A DNA stretch of 5,735 bases, from contig JAAEEW010000113.1 of NCBI GenBank assembly GCA_013415595.1, forward strand, positions 1 through 5,735, given 5' to 3'. Source of the DNA: Methanosarcinales archaeon. Its GTDB lineage: Archaea > Halobacteriota > Methanosarcinia > Methanotrichales > Methanotrichaceae. Position numbers and translations under genes: made by a program. Shown here in pieces: positions 5,267 to 5,735 of this stretch. Under the pieces are notes generated by a model. It saw only the letters and a list, made by a program, of their open reading frames with translations. It ran no database searches and was not told where the DNA came from. Positions within the stretch are counted from its first letter, which is position 1; every line of letters begins with the position of its first letter.

Positions 5267-5735
5267 ATGACGATTCACTGGGCTGATGTGGTTGCGGAGA
5301 AGCTGGCCGATCAGGGCCCCCAGACCCTGGCCACCGGCATCACCCCTTCCGGTCCCGTTCACATAGGCAACATGCGCGAGGTAATGACCGCCGAGGCCGT
5401 CTACCGGGCCCTCCTGGACCGGGGAGCAGAGGCCAGGCTGATCTACATCGCCGACAACTACGACCGGCTGCGCCGGCTCTATCCCTTCCTGCCGCAGAGC
5501 TTCCAGGAGCACGTGGGAAAGCCCCTATCCGAGATCCCCTGCCCGGACGGCTGCTGCGAGAGCTACGCCGAGCACTTCCTGCGCCCCTTCCTGGAGTCCA
5601 TGAGGCGTCTTGGAATCGAGCCCGAGGTCCTGCGGGCCGACCAGCTCTACAAGGAGGGCCGCTACCTGGAGGCCACCAAGACCGCCCTGGTGAAGAGGGA
5701 CGAGATCGCGCGCATCCTGAAGGAGGTCTCGGGAA
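5267..5735 (+). CDS. lysS: Class I lysyl-tRNA synthetase, N-terminal part (truncated by window end)
   Basis: The enzyme attaches lysine to tRNA-Lys in the cytoplasm; the class I form is the archaeal-type enzyme, unrelated to the class II LysRS of most bacteria. The frame from the ATG at 5267 is open to the window end and shows 156 residues of a protein normally a little over 500. ATGITPSGPVHIGNMREV (22-39) contains the class I nucleotide-binding signature, here HIGN at 32-35 in place of HIGH. It continues with IYIADNYDRLRRL (59-71), the cysteine-containing loop PCPDGCCESYAEHF (91-104), and ADQLYKEGRY (124-133), followed by a basic helix (136-156), all as expected for this family. The KMSKS-type loop and anticodon domain lie beyond the window. 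A TATA-like element about 29 nt upstream supports the start. Confidence 0.92.
   Translation, partial: MTIHWADVVAEKLADQGPQTLATGITPSGPVHIGNMREVMTAEAVYRALLDRGAEARLIYIADNYDRLRRLYPFLPQSFQEHVGKPLSEIPCPDGCCESYAEHFLRPFLESMRRLGIEPEVLRADQLYKEGRYLEATKTALVKRDEIARILKEVSG

Noticed and set aside
5177..5512. Upstream extension of the dCMP deaminase frame
   Set aside because: The frame is open but antisense to the lysyl-tRNA synthetase gene, and the family N-terminus starts at the ATG at 5176.

Overview
The window looks like chromosomal DNA from a GC-rich methanogenic euryarchaeon, most likely a Methanothrix/Methanocrinis-type member of the Methanosarcinales. The evidence is a class I (archaeal-type) lysyl-tRNA synthetase, an archaeal-type dCMP deaminase, a large secreted NosD-like beta-helix protein of the kind common in Methanosarcinales, TATA-box promoters and oligo-T terminators. 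The lineage is an inference from gene content and composition; no marker gene here settles it.

Layout. Positions 1-62 hold the first 20 codons of a minus-strand membrane protein that runs off the left edge. Positions 63-211 are non-coding, with a degenerate 12-bp tandem array. Positions 212-679 (minus) encode a 155-residue protein I do not recognise: a Cys/His-rich N-terminal half followed by two hydrophobic segments. It is divergent from the next gene across a 307-bp spacer (680-986) with a TATA box at each end, a 12-bp purine-rich array and a strikingly regular 10-bp array. Positions 987-2981 (plus) encode a 664-residue secreted protein: signal peptide, right-handed beta-helix (six clear coils of 22-23 residues), a calcium-loop-like motif and three tandem beta-sandwich-like repeats. 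A 357-bp convergent spacer (2982-3338) holds an oligo-T terminator for that gene, short micro-duplications and T-tracts that can terminate lysA.

The right half is a housekeeping block. lysA (minus, last step of lysine biosynthesis) lies downstream of a dCMP deaminase gene (minus, dUMP supply for thymidylate). A 90-bp bidirectional promoter separates the deaminase gene from a class I lysyl-tRNA synthetase gene (plus, truncated by the right edge). A lysine-making and a lysine-charging enzyme therefore sit about 640 bp apart around a pyrimidine gene.

Two things stand out. First, four of the six start codons lie about 27-32 nt from the centre of a TATA-like box and lack a Shine-Dalgarno sequence, which suggests leaderless or near-leaderless transcripts. 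Second, the non-coding DNA around the 155-residue gene carries several unrelated short-period arrays (12, 12 and 10 bp). I see no mobile element, CRISPR array, tRNA or rRNA, and no clear evidence of a new multi-gene system. The least explained items are the 155-residue protein, the tail of the beta-helix protein and the decamer array.
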